A stretch of 64,000 nt of DNA from Cnuella takakiae (GTDB lineage Bacteria > Bacteroidota > Bacteroidia > Chitinophagales > Chitinophagaceae), in assembly GCF_001953305.1 (NCBI RefSeq), contig NZ_MTFE01000010.1, forward strand, positions 3,367,382 to 3,431,381, written 5' to 3'. Shown piece by piece: positions 26,561-36,152 of the stretch. The position numbers and the translations under genes were made by a program. Positions within the stretch are counted from its first letter, which is position 1, and every line of letters begins with the position of its first letter. Below the pieces are notes generated by a model that saw only the letters and a program-made list of their open reading frames with translations, had not been told where the DNA came from and searched no databases.

Positions 26561-26806
26561 TTGGTCGCGTTGGCAAAGAAGCCTATTTGCTTCTTTTTGC
26601 ATAAATTGCCGCTACAAAGATTAACCCTTGGCAGCATCTGTTTTTCTTGCACAGAATTTGGACCTCCTCAACCACTGACGTTCCGTTCAGTAACTGCCAC
26701 TATTCACTCTACTCCTATTTTACTGGTTTACCTTTTCAGGCTATGCTCGCTTCATCAGCGTGCCGGTTGTGTAAACACATTCTTTCTAACAGCTTAAACT
26801 TTGTTT

Positions 26807-28039
26807 ATGGCTACTATCGCTGCTATTCACGACACCCCCTATTACCTTCAGCTTGAAGAACAATACGGTGCCCACAACTATCATCCCTTGCCCGTGGTAC
26901 TGGAAAAAGGATCCGGCGTTTTTCTTTGGGATGTTGAAGGCAAACGCTATTTCGATTTCCTAAGTGGCTATTCGGCCGTAAACCAGGGTCACTGCCATCC
27001 ACGCATAATTGATGCCCTGGTGCAGCAGGCACAGCGGCTCACGCTCACCAGCCGGGCATTCCACAGCAACCTGCTGGGTGAGTTTTCCAAATACATTACC
27101 GAATATTTTGGCTATCAAAAGGTGCTGCCCATGAACAGTGGCGCCGAAGCCGTTGAAACCGCATTGAAACTTTGCCGCCGCTGGGGTTACCGGGTTAAAG
27201 GCATTGCACCCGGAGCTGCAAAAATCATTGTGTGCTCCGAAAATTTCCATGGCCGCACCAGCACCATTGTTTCCTTTAGTACAGATCCCTCCTCTTTCCG
27301 CGACTTCGGACCTTTTATGCCCGGCTTTATCCAAATACCCTACAACGACCTTGATGCTCTTAAAAAAGCCCTGAAAGATGAATCGGTTGCAGGTTTCCTG
27401 GTGGAGCCCATCCAGGGTGAAGCAGGCGTAGTGGTACCGGACGAGGGTTACCTGGCTGGCGCAAAACAAATGTGCGAACAGGCCAACGTATTATTTATAG
27501 CGGACGAAATACAAACCGGTCTTTGTCGCACAGGCAAAATGCTGGCCTGCGACCATGAAGGTGTACGACCCGACATGCTGATCCTGGGTAAAGCACTGAG
27601 CGGTGGCGTGCTGCCGGTCAGCTGCGTGCTTGCCGATGATTCCATCATGCTCACCATTGGCCCAGGTGAACACGGTTCTACCTATGGCGGCAACCCACTG
27701 GCCTGCGCAGTAGCCATTGTATCCTTGCAGGTTTTACAGGACGAACAAATGGCTGCCAATGCGGAACGCCTGGGCGCTTATTTCAGGGCAGGACTGGAAG
27801 CATTGCAATCACCGTATATAAAACTGGTGCGCGGAAAGGGGCTGCTCAACGCAATAGTGATCAACCACCCCGACAAAGAAGCCGCCTGGAAACTTTGCTT
27901 GAAACTTAAAGAAAATGGGTTGCTGGCCAAGCCTACCCATGGCGATAAGATCCGGCTGGCGCCGCCGTTAATTATCACACAGGACCAAATAGACGAGTGC
28001 CTGGCAATCATCAGCAAAAGCCTTGAGGTACTGACATAA
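26807..28039 (+). CDS. rocD: Ornithine--oxo-acid aminotransferase
   Basis: PLP class III aminotransferase that converts ornithine and 2-oxoglutarate to glutamate semialdehyde and glutamate. 410 residues from the ATG at 26807 (a TTG six bases earlier is ignored). Signs: [41 protein letters not shown] at the start in pieces, [18 protein letters not shown], the PLP aspartate in [14 protein letters not shown], and the lysine in [13 protein letters not shown]. Substrate assignment rests on overall similarity to RocD. Its stop codon is inside the 20-bp arm of the terminator. Confidence 0.94.
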   Translation: MATIAAIHDTPYYLQLEEQYGAHNYHPLPVVLEKGSGVFLWDVEGKRYFDFLSGYSAVNQGHCHPRIIDALVQQAQRLTLTSRAFHSNLLGEFSKYITEYFGYQKVLPMNSGAEAVETALKLCRRWGYRVKGIAPGAAKIIVCSENFHGRTSTIVSFSTDPSSFRDFGPFMPGFIQIPYNDLDALKKALKDESVAGFLVEPIQGEAGVVVPDEGYLAGAKQMCEQANVLFIADEIQTGLCRTGKMLACDHEGVRPDMLILGKALSGGVLPVSCVLADDSIMLTIGPGEHGSTYGGNPLACAVAIVSLQVLQDEQMAANAERLGAYFRAGLEALQSPYIKLVRGKGLLNAIVINHPDKEAAWKLCLKLKENGLLAKPTHGDKIRLAPPLIITQDQIDECLAIISKSLEVLT

Positions 28040-28078
28040 AACAAAAGACCGGCGAAGTGCCGGTCTTTTGTTTTATGT
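28034..28078. terminator. 20-bp terminator containing the rocD stop codon
   Basis: Arms 28034-28053 and 28059-28078 pair perfectly, loop GAAGT. The rocD stop (28037-28039) is in the left arm. Both strands carry a T-run, so it can serve both rocD and the convergent minus-strand gene. Confidence 0.8.
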
Positions 28079-28094
28079 GTAAAATGGTTTCAGG

Positions 28095-28487
28095 CTAACT
28101 GTTGTCATTGCCAGGCCTTACAGGCGAATACATGAGGAACAGCAAAAGCGAAAGGGAGGCAGCCATAGCCAGGTAAAGCCCGTAGAGTTTTTCGGGACAA
28201 TCGCCCGCCATACAGCGGTACACATATATATGGGAGCCTGCAAAAGCCACATTGATCACAGCTACAACAATGGCAATCAGCATACTCCAATTGCGGCCGA
28301 TAAGGATCATGGCCAGGCATAGAACGGCAAAGTAAATATGTCCTTTTCCACGAGGGCCGTAGTTCAGGCCCATATCATTTACCCCCGTAAGGGTAAGATT
28401 ATTGGTATCCAAATGAACCCAGGGCAAAAAAGCGAATCCGATCAGTAAAACGGCAGAAAGCGCCGCCATCCATTTTCTCCATTGCAT
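28095..28487 (-). CDS. Small membrane protein of unknown function
   Basis: 130 residues with four predicted membrane segments: about 7-24 (MAALSAVLLIGFAFLPWV), 53-67 (IYFAVLCLAMILIG), 68-90 (MLIAIVVAVINVAFAG) and 107-123 (YGLYLAMAASLSLLLFLMYS). The loop HLDTNNLTLTGVNDMGLNYG faces the outside by the positive-inside rule. The start at 28487 (MQWRKW) is chosen over an ATG at 28565, which adds 26 residues unlike a conserved N-terminus. No function is recognised. Confidence 0.7.
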   Translation of the reverse strand: MQWRKWMAALSAVLLIGFAFLPWVHLDTNNLTLTGVNDMGLNYGPRGKGHIYFAVLCLAMILIGRNWSMLIAIVVAVINVAFAGSHIYVYRCMAGDCPEKLYGLYLAMAASLSLLLFLMYSPVRPGNDNS

Positions 28488-28552
28488 GGTGCAAAGATCG
28501 GGAAATGCCCTTTGAACCCAAGGCTTTGATGTATAGATACAGATTGTTATAC

Positions 28553-28585
28553 AAAAGCCCGGCAACTTTATGTTGCCAGGCTTTT
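28553..28585 (-). terminator. Terminator of the beta-barrel gene
   Basis: Arms 28553-28566 and 28572-28585 pair on the minus strand (one G-U), loop 5, followed by TTTTGT. Confidence 0.7.
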
Positions 28586-28618
28586 GCCGGAAGTTCTCCT
28601 TTTAGTTGCTGCAGGTCC

Positions 28619-29299
28619 TTAGAACTTGAAGCCAACAGTAAAGCTGAGTACCCTGTTTTTGTTATTGTTATCCGCGCCATTGTCGGTGCCACTTTGCAGT
28701 TTGGCTAAGCCATAACCATAGTTGGCACTCAGCACCAGGGATTTGCCTTCAATACCTACTGTGGAATTAAAGCCATAATCGAAACGGCGCAATACACCCA
28801 ATGCCGCACCTTCATCTTCGTTAAAGGTGGTAGGATCGTCGTTCGAGAACTTAATGCTACGCTCCGTATTAAGAATAGCAGACTCGATTTTCCTTTTCCC
28901 ATTCACACCAATGCCCAGGTAAGGACCAGCACCGGCAATAAAGCGGCTGTTTTGGGATAATGGGATTTTCAACAGAACGGTTGCAGGGATCTCGAGGTAG
29001 TAGGGATTAACTGTAGCCTTGTAATAGCCCAGTTCGCCCTCTTCTCCCCTTTGCACCTTGGAACCTTTACCGGAATAAATAAGACCGGGTTGCAAGTGTA
29101 CAATGCCTGCAAGCGGAATATCGGTGAGCACACCTACCTGGAACGAGGTAAGATTATTAGCACTGTTTACACCGCCTTCATCGTTTACGGAGATGTTGGC
29201 AAGGTTAACACCGGCACGGATTTGGGCGCCACGCTGGGCGTTGGCTGCGGTAGCAAGCATCAGGGCTGCTGCGCAAAAAGATAGGATCTTAGTTTTCAT
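28619..29299 (-). CDS. Porin-family outer membrane beta-barrel protein
   Basis: 226 residues with a signal peptide (MKTKILSFCAAALMLATAANA, cut before QRG). The mature protein is an eight-strand-type barrel of the PorT/OmpW-like kind: GAQIRAGVNLANISVND, FQVGVLTDIPLAGIVHLQPGLIYSGKG, YYLEIPATVLLKIPL, FIAGAGPYLGIGVNG, LVLSANYGYGLAKLQ, and the final strand VLSFTVGFKF. Family members are common in Bacteroidota; the role here is unknown. It ends at its own terminator. Confidence 0.8.
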   Translation of the reverse strand: MKTKILSFCAAALMLATAANAQRGAQIRAGVNLANISVNDEGGVNSANNLTSFQVGVLTDIPLAGIVHLQPGLIYSGKGSKVQRGEEGELGYYKATVNPYYLEIPATVLLKIPLSQNSRFIAGAGPYLGIGVNGKRKIESAILNTERSIKFSNDDPTTFNEDEGAALGVLRRFDYGFNSTVGIEGKSLVLSANYGYGLAKLQSGTDNGADNNNKNRVLSFTVGFKF

Positions 29300-29421
29300 A
29301 ACAACGTATGGTTTGCTCCTTTTCAGGCAATATGCCTGCCAAAACCAACTTGGGAAAATTATGTTCCCGATAAATAAAACTTCAACACGAGTATTGGGTA
29401 TTAAGTAATTGCTTGAAATGT

Positions 29422-29448
29422 AAAACCCCGCAAGACTTGCAGGGTTTT
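29422..29448. terminator. Hairpin with T-run on the plus strand, no adjacent gene
   Basis: AAAACCC-c-GCAA (29422-29433) pairs with 29437-29448 with one C-A mismatch, followed by TTTTAATTTTTT on the plus strand. On the minus strand the mismatch becomes G-U and a short T-run follows. No plus-strand gene ends here. Confidence 0.4.
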
Positions 29449-29929
29449 AATTTTTTGAAAACAACCATATGGCTTCAGCCCGAATAACCTCTGGGGATTA
29501 AACTTCCCGGCCAGGATACCAAGGTTTTTCTCCAGGAAGATTAACAGGCGTGGTAGGATTGGGATTTTACTTGAGATTAGGACAGCCACTAATATAGAAC
29601 CTTTTTGTAATTCCTATACTACAAAATCAAAAAAGGATTGTCGTCGTCCAAACCTCGGGCTGGTTTTCGAAATAGTTCATTCCATATCAAACGCAAACGG
29701 GTAATCATCAGTTGTAACATGACTATTTGGTTTAAAGATTATGGAAATGTGATCTGGTTAAATCCACGCTTCAGTTTTCATTTGGCCTGAATGGGCAAGA
29801 CTGCAATTAAGCATTTGGAAAGTGCAAGAGCCAGTCAAAATTATTCTGCTGCTCCTAAATGGAGCTCCGCTCCTGCTGCCTGAATAAAGCCCCCAGTTTT
29901 CAACCCTTTACAATTTTTGTAAAAACAAA
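29449..29929. other. Intergenic stretch, nothing recognised
   Basis: About 480 bases between the orphan hairpin and the groEL terminator. No open frame with coding-like composition and no clear fold were seen. An unrecognised small RNA cannot be excluded. Confidence 0.4.
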
Positions 29930-29968
29930 AGCCCCTTTCTCATTGACCAGGTCTTTGAAAAAGGGGCT
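29930..29968 (-). terminator. groEL terminator
   Basis: AGCCCCTTT (29930-29938) pairs with 29960-29968 with a 21-base loop. On the minus strand it is followed by TTTTGTTTTT, about 40 bases after the groEL stop. Confidence 0.75.
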
Positions 29969-30008
29969 GTATTGTACCGATGCCCCGTTAGAGCACCTTG
30001 TGGTTGGA

Positions 30009-31646
30009 TTAATAATCCATACCCATACCACCAGGCATACCGGCAGGAGCGCCAGCAGCAGCCTTAGGTTCGGGTTTGTCGGCAATCACGCACTCAGTGG
30101 TGAGGAGCATACCGGCAATAGAAGCGGCGTTCTCCAGCGCGATGCGGCTAACCTTGGTAGGATCGATAACACCGGCGCCGATCAGGTTTTCGTAAACCTC
30201 GGTGCGGGCGTTGAAGCCATAATCACCAGCGCCTTCGCGTACTTTGTTAACCACTACGGAACCTTCGATACCGCAGTTTTCAACAATCTGACGCAGGGGC
30301 TCTTCCAGCGAGCGGCGAACGATCTGTACACCGGTAGCTTCATCGTTGTTCAGGGTGTCAACATTGCCCAGTGCTTCAATAGCACGAACGTAAGCAACAC
30401 CACCACCGGGAACGATACCTTCTTCTACCGCAGCGCGGGTAGCGTGCAGGGCGTCGTCAACGCGGTCTTTTTTCTCTTTCATTTCTACTTCGGTAGCGGC
30501 ACCTACATTCAGTACGGCCACACCGCCGCTCAACTTAGCCAGACGCTCTTGGAGCTTCTCGCGGTCGTAGTCGGAAGTAGTATTCTCGATCTGGGATTTG
30601 ATCTGGTTGATACGAGCCTGGATGCCTTCTTTTTCGCCACGGCCACCTACTACAGTAGTGTTGTCCTTGTCGATCACTACACGCTCGGCACGGCCCAAGT
30701 AAGTGATGTCGGCATTCTCCAGTTTGTAACCCTGCTCTTCGGAGATAACGATACCCTTGGTAAGGATCGCGATGTCCTGGAGCATTTCCTTGCGGCGGTC
30801 GCCAAAGCCGGGGGCTTTAACGGCAGCAACCTTCAGGGTACCACGGAGTTTGTTTACTACCAAAGTAGCCAGTGCTTCACCTTCGAGGTCTTCAGCGATG
30901 ATCAGCAGGGGTGCACCTTGCTGGGCTACTTTCTCCAGGATGTGGAGGATGTCCTTCATGGAGCTCACCTTCTTATCATAGATCATGATATAAGGATTGT
31001 CCAGTTCGGCTTCCATCTTCTCGCTGTTGGTAACAAAGTAAGGAGAGATATAACCGCGGTCGAACTGCATACCTTCAACTACATCAACGGTAGTTTCAAT
31101 GCCTTTGGCTTCTTCGATGGTGATCACACCGTCTTTGGAAACTTTTTCCATCGCAACGGCGATCAGCTTACCGATCTCGTTGTCGTTGTTGGCAGAGATG
31201 GTAGCCACCTGCTCGATCTTCTTGTTGTCGTTGCCTACAGTCTGCGACTGTGCACGCAGGTTTTCAACTACAGCACGAACGGCTTTGTCGATACCACGCT
31301 TCAGGTCCATGGGGTTGGCACCGGCAGCTACGTTTTTCAGACCTTCGGTGATGATGGCCTGGGCCAGCACGGTAGCGGTAGTGGTACCGTCACCAGCAAT
31401 GTCAGCGGTTTTGGAAGCAACTTCCTTCACCATCTGGGCGCCCATGTTCTCGATGGCGTCTTCCAGTTCTACTTCTTTGGCTACGCTCACACCATCTTTA
31501 GTTACAGAGGGAGCACCAAATTTCTTTTCAATTACCACGTTGCGGCCTTTAGGCCCGAGGGTAACCTTCACAGCGTTGGCCAGTACGTCAACGCCACGCT
31601 TCATCTTATTGCGGGCATCAGTTTCGAAAAACAGTTGTTTTGCCAT
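30009..31646 (-). CDS. groL: Chaperonin GroEL (60 kDa, Hsp60)
   Basis: 545 residues, complete. It forms the 14-subunit folding chamber with GroES. Signs: [12 protein letters not shown] near residue 28-40, [13 protein letters not shown] near 87-99, the hinge and apical stretches, [21 protein letters not shown], and the flexible GGM tail ([10 protein letters not shown]). The antisense strand carries a long open frame of 604 codons that is a shadow of the biased codon use here, not a gene. It is the second gene of the groES-groEL operon, separated by 105 bases of repeat-like sequence. Confidence 0.98.
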   Translation of the reverse strand: MAKQLFFETDARNKMKRGVDVLANAVKVTLGPKGRNVVIEKKFGAPSVTKDGVSVAKEVELEDAIENMGAQMVKEVASKTADIAGDGTTTATVLAQAIITEGLKNVAAGANPMDLKRGIDKAVRAVVENLRAQSQTVGNDNKKIEQVATISANNDNEIGKLIAVAMEKVSKDGVITIEEAKGIETTVDVVEGMQFDRGYISPYFVTNSEKMEAELDNPYIMIYDKKVSSMKDILHILEKVAQQGAPLLIIAEDLEGEALATLVVNKLRGTLKVAAVKAPGFGDRRKEMLQDIAILTKGIVISEEQGYKLENADITYLGRAERVVIDKDNTTVVGGRGEKEGIQARINQIKSQIENTTSDYDREKLQERLAKLSGGVAVLNVGAATEVEMKEKKDRVDDALHATRAAVEEGIVPGGGVAYVRAIEALGNVDTLNNDEATGVQIVRRSLEEPLRQIVENCGIEGSVVVNKVREGAGDYGFNARTEVYENLIGAGVIDPTKVSRIALENAASIAGMLLTTECVIADKPEPKAAAGAPAGMPGGMGMDY

Positions 31647-31753
31647 ATGAGGTTTGTGTTATTTGAGGTTTAAGTTGAGCTACTAGCTATCAGCTTCGAG
31701 CTGCTAGCAGCGTTTTCAGGTTCTTGTAGCTTGCAGCTTTTGGCTTGCAGCTT
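31647..31753. repeat. Short-word repeats in the groES-groEL spacer
   Basis: GCTTGCAGCTT occurs twice (31729-31739 and 31743-31753), the second copy reaching into the groES stop codon. Related AGCT words (CTAGCTATCAGCTTCGAGCTGC) precede them. The pattern is not explained by coding or by a simple terminator. Confidence 0.5.
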
Positions 31754-32033
31754 AAACGATTGCCAGGATATCGCTCTCACGCATGATGAGGTAATCAGCC
31801 CCTTCAATGGAGATCTCGGTACCGGCGTATTTGCCATACAATACAGTATCGCCTTCTTTCACTGTTACAGGCTCGTCTTTTTTGCCGGGACCGGCAGCGA
31901 TCACAACACCGCGCTGGGGCTTCTCTTTAGCAGTATCGGGGATGATGATACCACCGGCAGTTTTTTCTTCTGCAGCAGCCGGCTTCACAATCACTCTGTC
32001 ATGCAGAGGGGTAACATTCAGTTTGTTAGCCAT
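31752..32033 (-). CDS. groES: Co-chaperonin GroES (10 kDa)
   Basis: 93 residues, the normal length. Motifs: [34 protein letters not shown] in pieces (mobile loop with GGIIIPD), [22 protein letters not shown] and the C-terminal [13 protein letters not shown]. The start at 32033 (MANKLNVT) is chosen; the frame extends upstream but the extension is not family-like. groEL follows. No CIRCE-type element was seen upstream; a small CCTGAC...GTCAGG hairpin lies at 32069-32088. Confidence 0.97.
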   Translation of the reverse strand: MANKLNVTPLHDRVIVKPAAAEEKTAGGIIIPDTAKEKPQRGVVIAAGPGKKDEPVTVKEGDTVLYGKYAGTEISIEGADYLIMRESDILAIV

Positions 32034-32309
32034 ACGTGTATGAATTTTTGGTTTTAGTGAAATTATAACCTGACGTATCGTTGTCAGGCGGCCGAAGATA
32101 GGCGAAATGTGTGCCATTGGCGGTGAAACGGAAAAAATAGCAGTTTTCGGCAGTTTAGCCCTGTTTGCCGTTTGCAACAACTGAAATTTTTTACCGGCAA
32201 AATGTCAAAATTTCACTTTTTGTCATGCAACCCCTGCCTTTTTTGTTGTTCCATTTTCGTTTTTGGCAACCCCTTTGCACCACTAATTCAAATACTTAAT
32301 ACAAAACCT

Positions 32310-32597
32310 ATGAAGCAGCTAATGATTTTATTACTCCTGTTGGGCGGCTCGGCAATTTCAGTGCAGGCGCAAACCACAGGCAGCAACAGTACAAACGGAC
32401 CTACGCACAGCAGTGAAGGCAAAACGAAAAAAAACAAGCAAAAGAAAGCAGGATTGAACCACCGCCGGAACTATAATTGGAACACCGGACAACAGGCAAC
32501 ACCTACAGGACAGGAAGCAACCGGTGTGGGCAGTGGTTATTCTTCCATTCGTAAAGACACTTCCGGGAAAAGGGATTCCAGTACCAACAACCAATAA
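32310..32597 (+). CDS. Small exported basic protein of unknown function
   Basis: 95 residues: signal peptide MKQLMILLLLLGGSAISVQA (cut before QTT), then a low-complexity, S/T/G/K/N-rich mature part with no hydrophobic core (SEGKTKKNKQKKAGLNHRRNYNWN). Probably an intrinsically disordered secreted or periplasmic protein. The start at 32310 is chosen because it directly opens the signal peptide; the frame continues upstream. No family is recognised. Confidence 0.65.
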   Translation: MKQLMILLLLLGGSAISVQAQTTGSNSTNGPTHSSEGKTKKNKQKKAGLNHRRNYNWNTGQQATPTGQEATGVGSGYSSIRKDTSGKRDSSTNNQ

Positions 32598-32761
32598 AAC
32601 AGGGTTATTTTAAAATATTCCCGATGCCTGCACCTGTTGTAAGGCATGATTGTACCACCAAAAATTCGGGCATAAGTGCAAACGGTAGCACGGATATTTC
32701 AACCTGCTAAAACCCCTATGCTGCGGCACAGGGGTTAACTTTGCACCGCCAACAAGTTTCA

Positions 32762-33922
32762 ATGACAGATTTTGCACTAAGGTTTAGCGACAGCCGCCGT
32801 TCTTACCGGGTTGCCGTAGGCGTACTTTTCTTTTTACAAGGACTATGCTTTGCCTCCTGGGCAAGCCGCATTCCAAGCATTCAGCAGGCTTTGGGCTTAA
32901 ACGAATCGGAGCTTGGGCTGGTACTCTTTGCCCTGCCTGTTGGTTCCATGTTCTCCCTGCCTTTTGCAGGCTACATTGTATCTAAACTGGGCAGCCGCAC
33001 TGTGGCCACTACTGCCCTCGCCATTTATTCCCTGATACTCCTGATGCTGGGTGCAGCCGCTACAAAATGGCAGCTTATTGGCGTACTCCTTTTATTTGGC
33101 GTTGCGGGCAACTTATCCAATATTTCAATTAATACGCAAGCTGTAGGTGTTGAAGCCATTTACCAGCGTACGGTAATGGCATCTTTTCATGGCATGTGGA
33201 GCGTGGCAGGGTTTACGGCAGCCGCCGTTGGTTCTTATATGATTGGAAATGGCGTACTGCCTTACGAGCATTTTTTTATCATCCTGGGCATCATCCTGCT
33301 GACGCTTGCCCTCACCTACCGGTACACTTTGAAAGAAGATGTAAATGCCGGTGCTACCAGCCAGAAATTGTTTGTGAAACCCGACCAGGCACTGCTGAAA
33401 TTGGGCCTGATTACTTTTTGTTCCATGATCTGCGAAGGCGCCATGTTTGATTGGAGTGGTATCTATTTCCAAAAAGTAGTACAGGCCGAAAAGGCTTGGA
33501 TTGGCGCAGGCTATACCATATTTATGTGTACCATGGCCACCGGCCGTTTTATTGCCGACTGGTTCTCCACCCGCTTTGGATTGCGCCGCACTTTGCAGGT
33601 TAGTGGCATGCTCACGGCTACGGGTCTGATCATATCGGTAGTCTTTCCCACGCTCCTGCCTGCAATGGCAGGTTTTTTCCTGGTGGGCTTTGGCGTTTCC
33701 TCTATTGTACCCTTGGTATATAGTGCTGCGGGGCGCTCCAAAACAATGACTGCCGGCATGGCCCTGGCAGCCGTTTCTTCCATTGGCTTTTTGGGATTCC
33801 TGTTTGGGCCGCCACTTATTGGTGTGCTGGCAGGGCTTTCCTCCCTCCGGCTCTCCTTTACTTTCATCGCCCTGATGGGGCTTTGTATTACCCTTATCGC
33901 CACCAAGGTGAAATTCGACTGA
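32762..33922 (+). CDS. Major facilitator superfamily transporter
   Basis: 386 residues with about 12 membrane segments. The start is the ATG at 32762 (MTDFALRFSDSRRSYRVAVG); the TTG at 32741 is ignored. The early stretch LQGLCFASWASRIPSIQQALGLNESELGLVLFALP resembles the YbjJ/FucP-like branch of MFS. The transported solute cannot be deduced. It is followed by nusB 113 bases downstream without a clear terminator between, so read-through is likely. Confidence 0.85.
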   Translation: MTDFALRFSDSRRSYRVAVGVLFFLQGLCFASWASRIPSIQQALGLNESELGLVLFALPVGSMFSLPFAGYIVSKLGSRTVATTALAIYSLILLMLGAAATKWQLIGVLLLFGVAGNLSNISINTQAVGVEAIYQRTVMASFHGMWSVAGFTAAAVGSYMIGNGVLPYEHFFIILGIILLTLALTYRYTLKEDVNAGATSQKLFVKPDQALLKLGLITFCSMICEGAMFDWSGIYFQKVVQAEKAWIGAGYTIFMCTMATGRFIADWFSTRFGLRRTLQVSGMLTATGLIISVVFPTLLPAMAGFFLVGFGVSSIVPLVYSAAGRSKTMTAGMALAAVSSIGFLGFLFGPPLIGVLAGLSSLRLSFTFIALMGLCITLIATKVKFD

Positions 33923-34035
33923 GCAAAAGTTGGATAGCCATAAGCGGTATGCCTTATTTAATCGCCGGGCGAAGCAGGAACCGCCTATCTGCCCCATCTT
34001 TCCTATCTTCGCCGGCTCAAATAGTTCCTTGTATT

Positions 34036-34962
34036 ATGATCAGCAGAAGAAATATCAGGGTAAAAGTGATGCAGACTTTGTATACGTTGGATACCCTTGA
34101 AACAGAAATGAAGCCTGGTGAACCGGTTAGACTGTTGCAAAAACATTTCGACCAGTCGCGTGAGTTGCTGATCTACCTGATCGAGTTTCTTTCCCAGACT
34201 TTACAGTACGCCGAAACAGATGCCCACCAGCGTGCCTCCAAGCACCTCCCTTCCACCGAGGATCTGAATGTGAACACCAAAATTGCTGGTAACGAAGTGC
34301 TGTGGCGCATCAAGGAAGATACTTCTTATGTGACAGCACGCGATGCTGAGAAAGTAGCCCTCCGCGTCGATAAAGACCTGGTACGCCGCACCTACCAGCA
34401 ACTGGTGGAAACAGCGCAGTACCAGACTTATATTGCCGCTCCTGAACGCAACAAAGAAGACGAAAAGGCCATCGTGCAGTTTGTGTGGGAAACCCTGATG
34501 CTGCCCAGCGAAAACTTCCTCTCTCATATTGAAGAACAGTTTATGAACTGGGACGATGATGGGGACATGGTGATCCAGCTGTTCCAGTTGTACCTGGCAA
34601 AACCCGGCAGCATTGATTTCCGCACCATCATTGCGCCCGACAAATGGTTGTTTGCCAAAGGGCTGCTCACATCCGTTCTGGAAAAGAGAGAACACCTGGA
34701 ATCTTATATCCACCCCAAACTTAAAAACTGGGATGCGGAAAGGATTGCCGTTCTGGATATGATCCTGATGAAAATGGGCGTAGCCGAACTGCTGTATTTT
34801 GAAACCATTCCGCCAAAGGTTACCATCAACGAATACATTGACCTGGCCAAAGAATACAGTACTGCCCAGAGCGGCCAGTTTGTCAATGGCATTTTGGACA
34901 ATATCCACAAAGAGCTGGTGCAAAGCGGTAAACTGAATAAGACCGAATACAAAAAGGCATAA
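34036..34962 (+). CDS. nusB: Transcription antitermination factor NusB (long form)
   Basis: 308 residues; NusB of proteobacteria is about 140. The C-terminal 110 residues are the NusB fold (LLTSVLEKREHLESYIHPKLKNWDAERIAVLDMILMKMGVAELLYFETIPPKVTINEYIDLAKEYSTAQSGQFVNGILDNIHKEL, split here only for reading). The N-terminal 190 residues begin with the NusB-like SRRNIRVKVMQTLYTLDT and a long helical insert (residues 40-190), the form usual in Bacteroidota. Start at 34036 (MISRRNIRVK); an upstream extension is not family-like. Ends at its own terminator. Confidence 0.93.
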   Translation: MISRRNIRVKVMQTLYTLDTLETEMKPGEPVRLLQKHFDQSRELLIYLIEFLSQTLQYAETDAHQRASKHLPSTEDLNVNTKIAGNEVLWRIKEDTSYVTARDAEKVALRVDKDLVRRTYQQLVETAQYQTYIAAPERNKEDEKAIVQFVWETLMLPSENFLSHIEEQFMNWDDDGDMVIQLFQLYLAKPGSIDFRTIIAPDKWLFAKGLLTSVLEKREHLESYIHPKLKNWDAERIAVLDMILMKMGVAELLYFETIPPKVTINEYIDLAKEYSTAQSGQFVNGILDNIHKELVQSGKLNKTEYKKA

Positions 34963-34986
34963 GCCTTAAAGAGCTTAGCTTTTCCT

Positions 34987-35021
34987 GAAAACCCCATCGT
35001 TTCGTTAACGGTGGGGTTTTC
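34987..35021 (+). terminator. nusB terminator
   Basis: AAAACCCCA (34988-34996) pairs with 35012-35020, with an inner CGTT/AACG stem, followed by a short T-run. Confidence 0.75.
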
Positions 35022-35060
35022 TGTTTACCAGCCCGTTTTGTTTCTATAGTTTTGAGACTT

Positions 35061-35504
35061 ATGAAACCCTTACTGATCATTTCTACCCTTGCAACCCTCC
35101 TGGTGGCCTGTGGCCAGAACGATGCTGCTTCCGGCGCGGGTACCAGCACCACAAACGCCAATGCCTTAGCAGATACGGCCAATTATACCTCCATCCAATG
35201 GCTGGACTCCACCTATCAGGACTTGGGCAAAGTAAAGAAAGGGCAGGTGGTGGAAATCGCCTGGCGTTTTAAGAATACGGGCAACAAACCACTGGTGATA
35301 CAAAGTGTGCGCCCTGGCTGTGGTTGTACTGTGGCCGACAAGCCTGAAGCACCCTTAGCACCTGGCGCTGAAGGAACCATAAAAGGTAAGTTTGACAGCA
35401 ATAACCAAAGTGCAGGTGAACACCGCAAAGTAATTTCTGTTGATGCCAATACGTCGGGAAGCGCTTACCACCAATTGAATTTTAGGGTGGAGGTGATGGA
35501 GTAG
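35061..35504 (+). CDS. DUF1573-domain lipoprotein
   Basis: 147 residues. Signal peptide with lipobox LVAC (C20), then a low-complexity linker (GAGTSTTNANALADTA) and one DUF1573 beta-sandwich (residues about 50-147). Its marks are LGKVKKGQVVEIAWRFKNTGNKPLVIQSVRPGCGCTVADKPEAPLAPG and the C-terminal YHQLNFRVEV. Family function is not settled; the fold is immunoglobulin-like. The spacer to yajC holds repeats of the same type as between etfB and etfA. Confidence 0.85.
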   Translation: MKPLLIISTLATLLVACGQNDAASGAGTSTTNANALADTANYTSIQWLDSTYQDLGKVKKGQVVEIAWRFKNTGNKPLVIQSVRPGCGCTVADKPEAPLAPGAEGTIKGKFDSNNQSAGEHRKVISVDANTSGSAYHQLNFRVEVME

Positions 35505-35595
35505 GAATTTGCTATTGTGCTAAAGTGCTGCCGTTGGCAAGGCTGCCCTTTTTAGCACATTAGCACATTAACGAATTAGCTAATTGTCACATTCC
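35505..35595. repeat. Intergenic repeat of the TTAGCACATT type before yajC
   Basis: TTAGCACATTAGCACATT lies at 35552-35569, followed by AATTAGCTAATT at about 35574-35585, and an inverted partner TTGTGCTAAAGTGCT lies at about 35515-35529. The words match those in the etfB-etfA spacer (23273-23362). Confidence 0.55.
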
Positions 35596-35626
35596 CTTAG
35601 TTTTGCCGCACATTTAAATTCATTTC

Positions 35627-35953
35627 ATGAACATGTATCTCTTACAGGCTCCTGCCGGTGGTGGTGGTTTCCAGTTCATCTTCCTTGGTTTGATGATCGT
35701 GGTATTCTGGCTGTTTTTTATCCGCCCGCAGGCAAAAAAGGCTAAAACCCAAAAATCCTTTATCGATAACCTGCAGAAAGGCGACCGTGTGGTTACCATC
35801 GCAGGCATCCATGGCCGCATCAACGCGGTAAACGAAGACGGTACCATTTCCCTGGAAATCAACCCCGGCTCTTACCTGAAAATTGAAAAAAGCGCCATCT
35901 CCCTGGAATGGAGCCAGCAGCTGAATAAAACTGGTGTAGCTGAAAAGAAATAA
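35627..35953 (+). CDS. yajC: Preprotein translocase subunit YajC
   Basis: 108 residues. One membrane segment (residues about 14-32, GFQFIFLGLMIVVFWLFFIRPQ) followed by the short YajC cytosolic domain (LQKGDRVVTIAGIHGRINAVNEDGTISLEI). Accessory of the SecDF-YajC translocase; secDF is 2.6 kb downstream on the same strand, but not in one operon. Start ATG at 35627. Ends at a terminator. Confidence 0.95.
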   Translation: MNMYLLQAPAGGGGFQFIFLGLMIVVFWLFFIRPQAKKAKTQKSFIDNLQKGDRVVTIAGIHGRINAVNEDGTISLEINPGSYLKIEKSAISLEWSQQLNKTGVAEKK

Positions 35954-35979
35954 CCAGGATCTACTGGGATCAATACATT

Positions 35980-36006
35980 AAGGGGAGTTTACAGCTCCCC
36001 TTTTTA
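35980..36006 (+). terminator. yajC terminator
   Basis: AAGGGGAG (35980-35987) pairs with 35995-36002, then TTTAATTTT. Confidence 0.75.
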
Positions 36007-36152
36007 ATTTTATCCGTATCAAAATTTCAGCATGAACTAAGTGGCTGCAAGAGGGCCCAGCATGGTGGATGCACCTGCTTTATTGTCCCTGAATGTTTGT
36101 TGAATAATCCTTTACTTAACTTTCCAGCCATTCCTTTCACCTCCAAATTATC

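Noticed and set aside
29401..29589. 62-codon minus-strand frame
   Set aside because: It overlaps the orphan hairpin; composition is not protein-like and no start context is convincing.
29859..31673. 604-codon open frame on the plus strand
   Set aside because: It is the exact antisense of groEL and groEL is certain; the composition (long F/V/H/N-rich runs) is a shadow of biased codon use.
32034..32180. CIRCE heat-shock operator upstream of groES
   Set aside because: No TTAGCACTC-N9-GAGTGCTAA form is present; only a 6-bp hairpin is seen.
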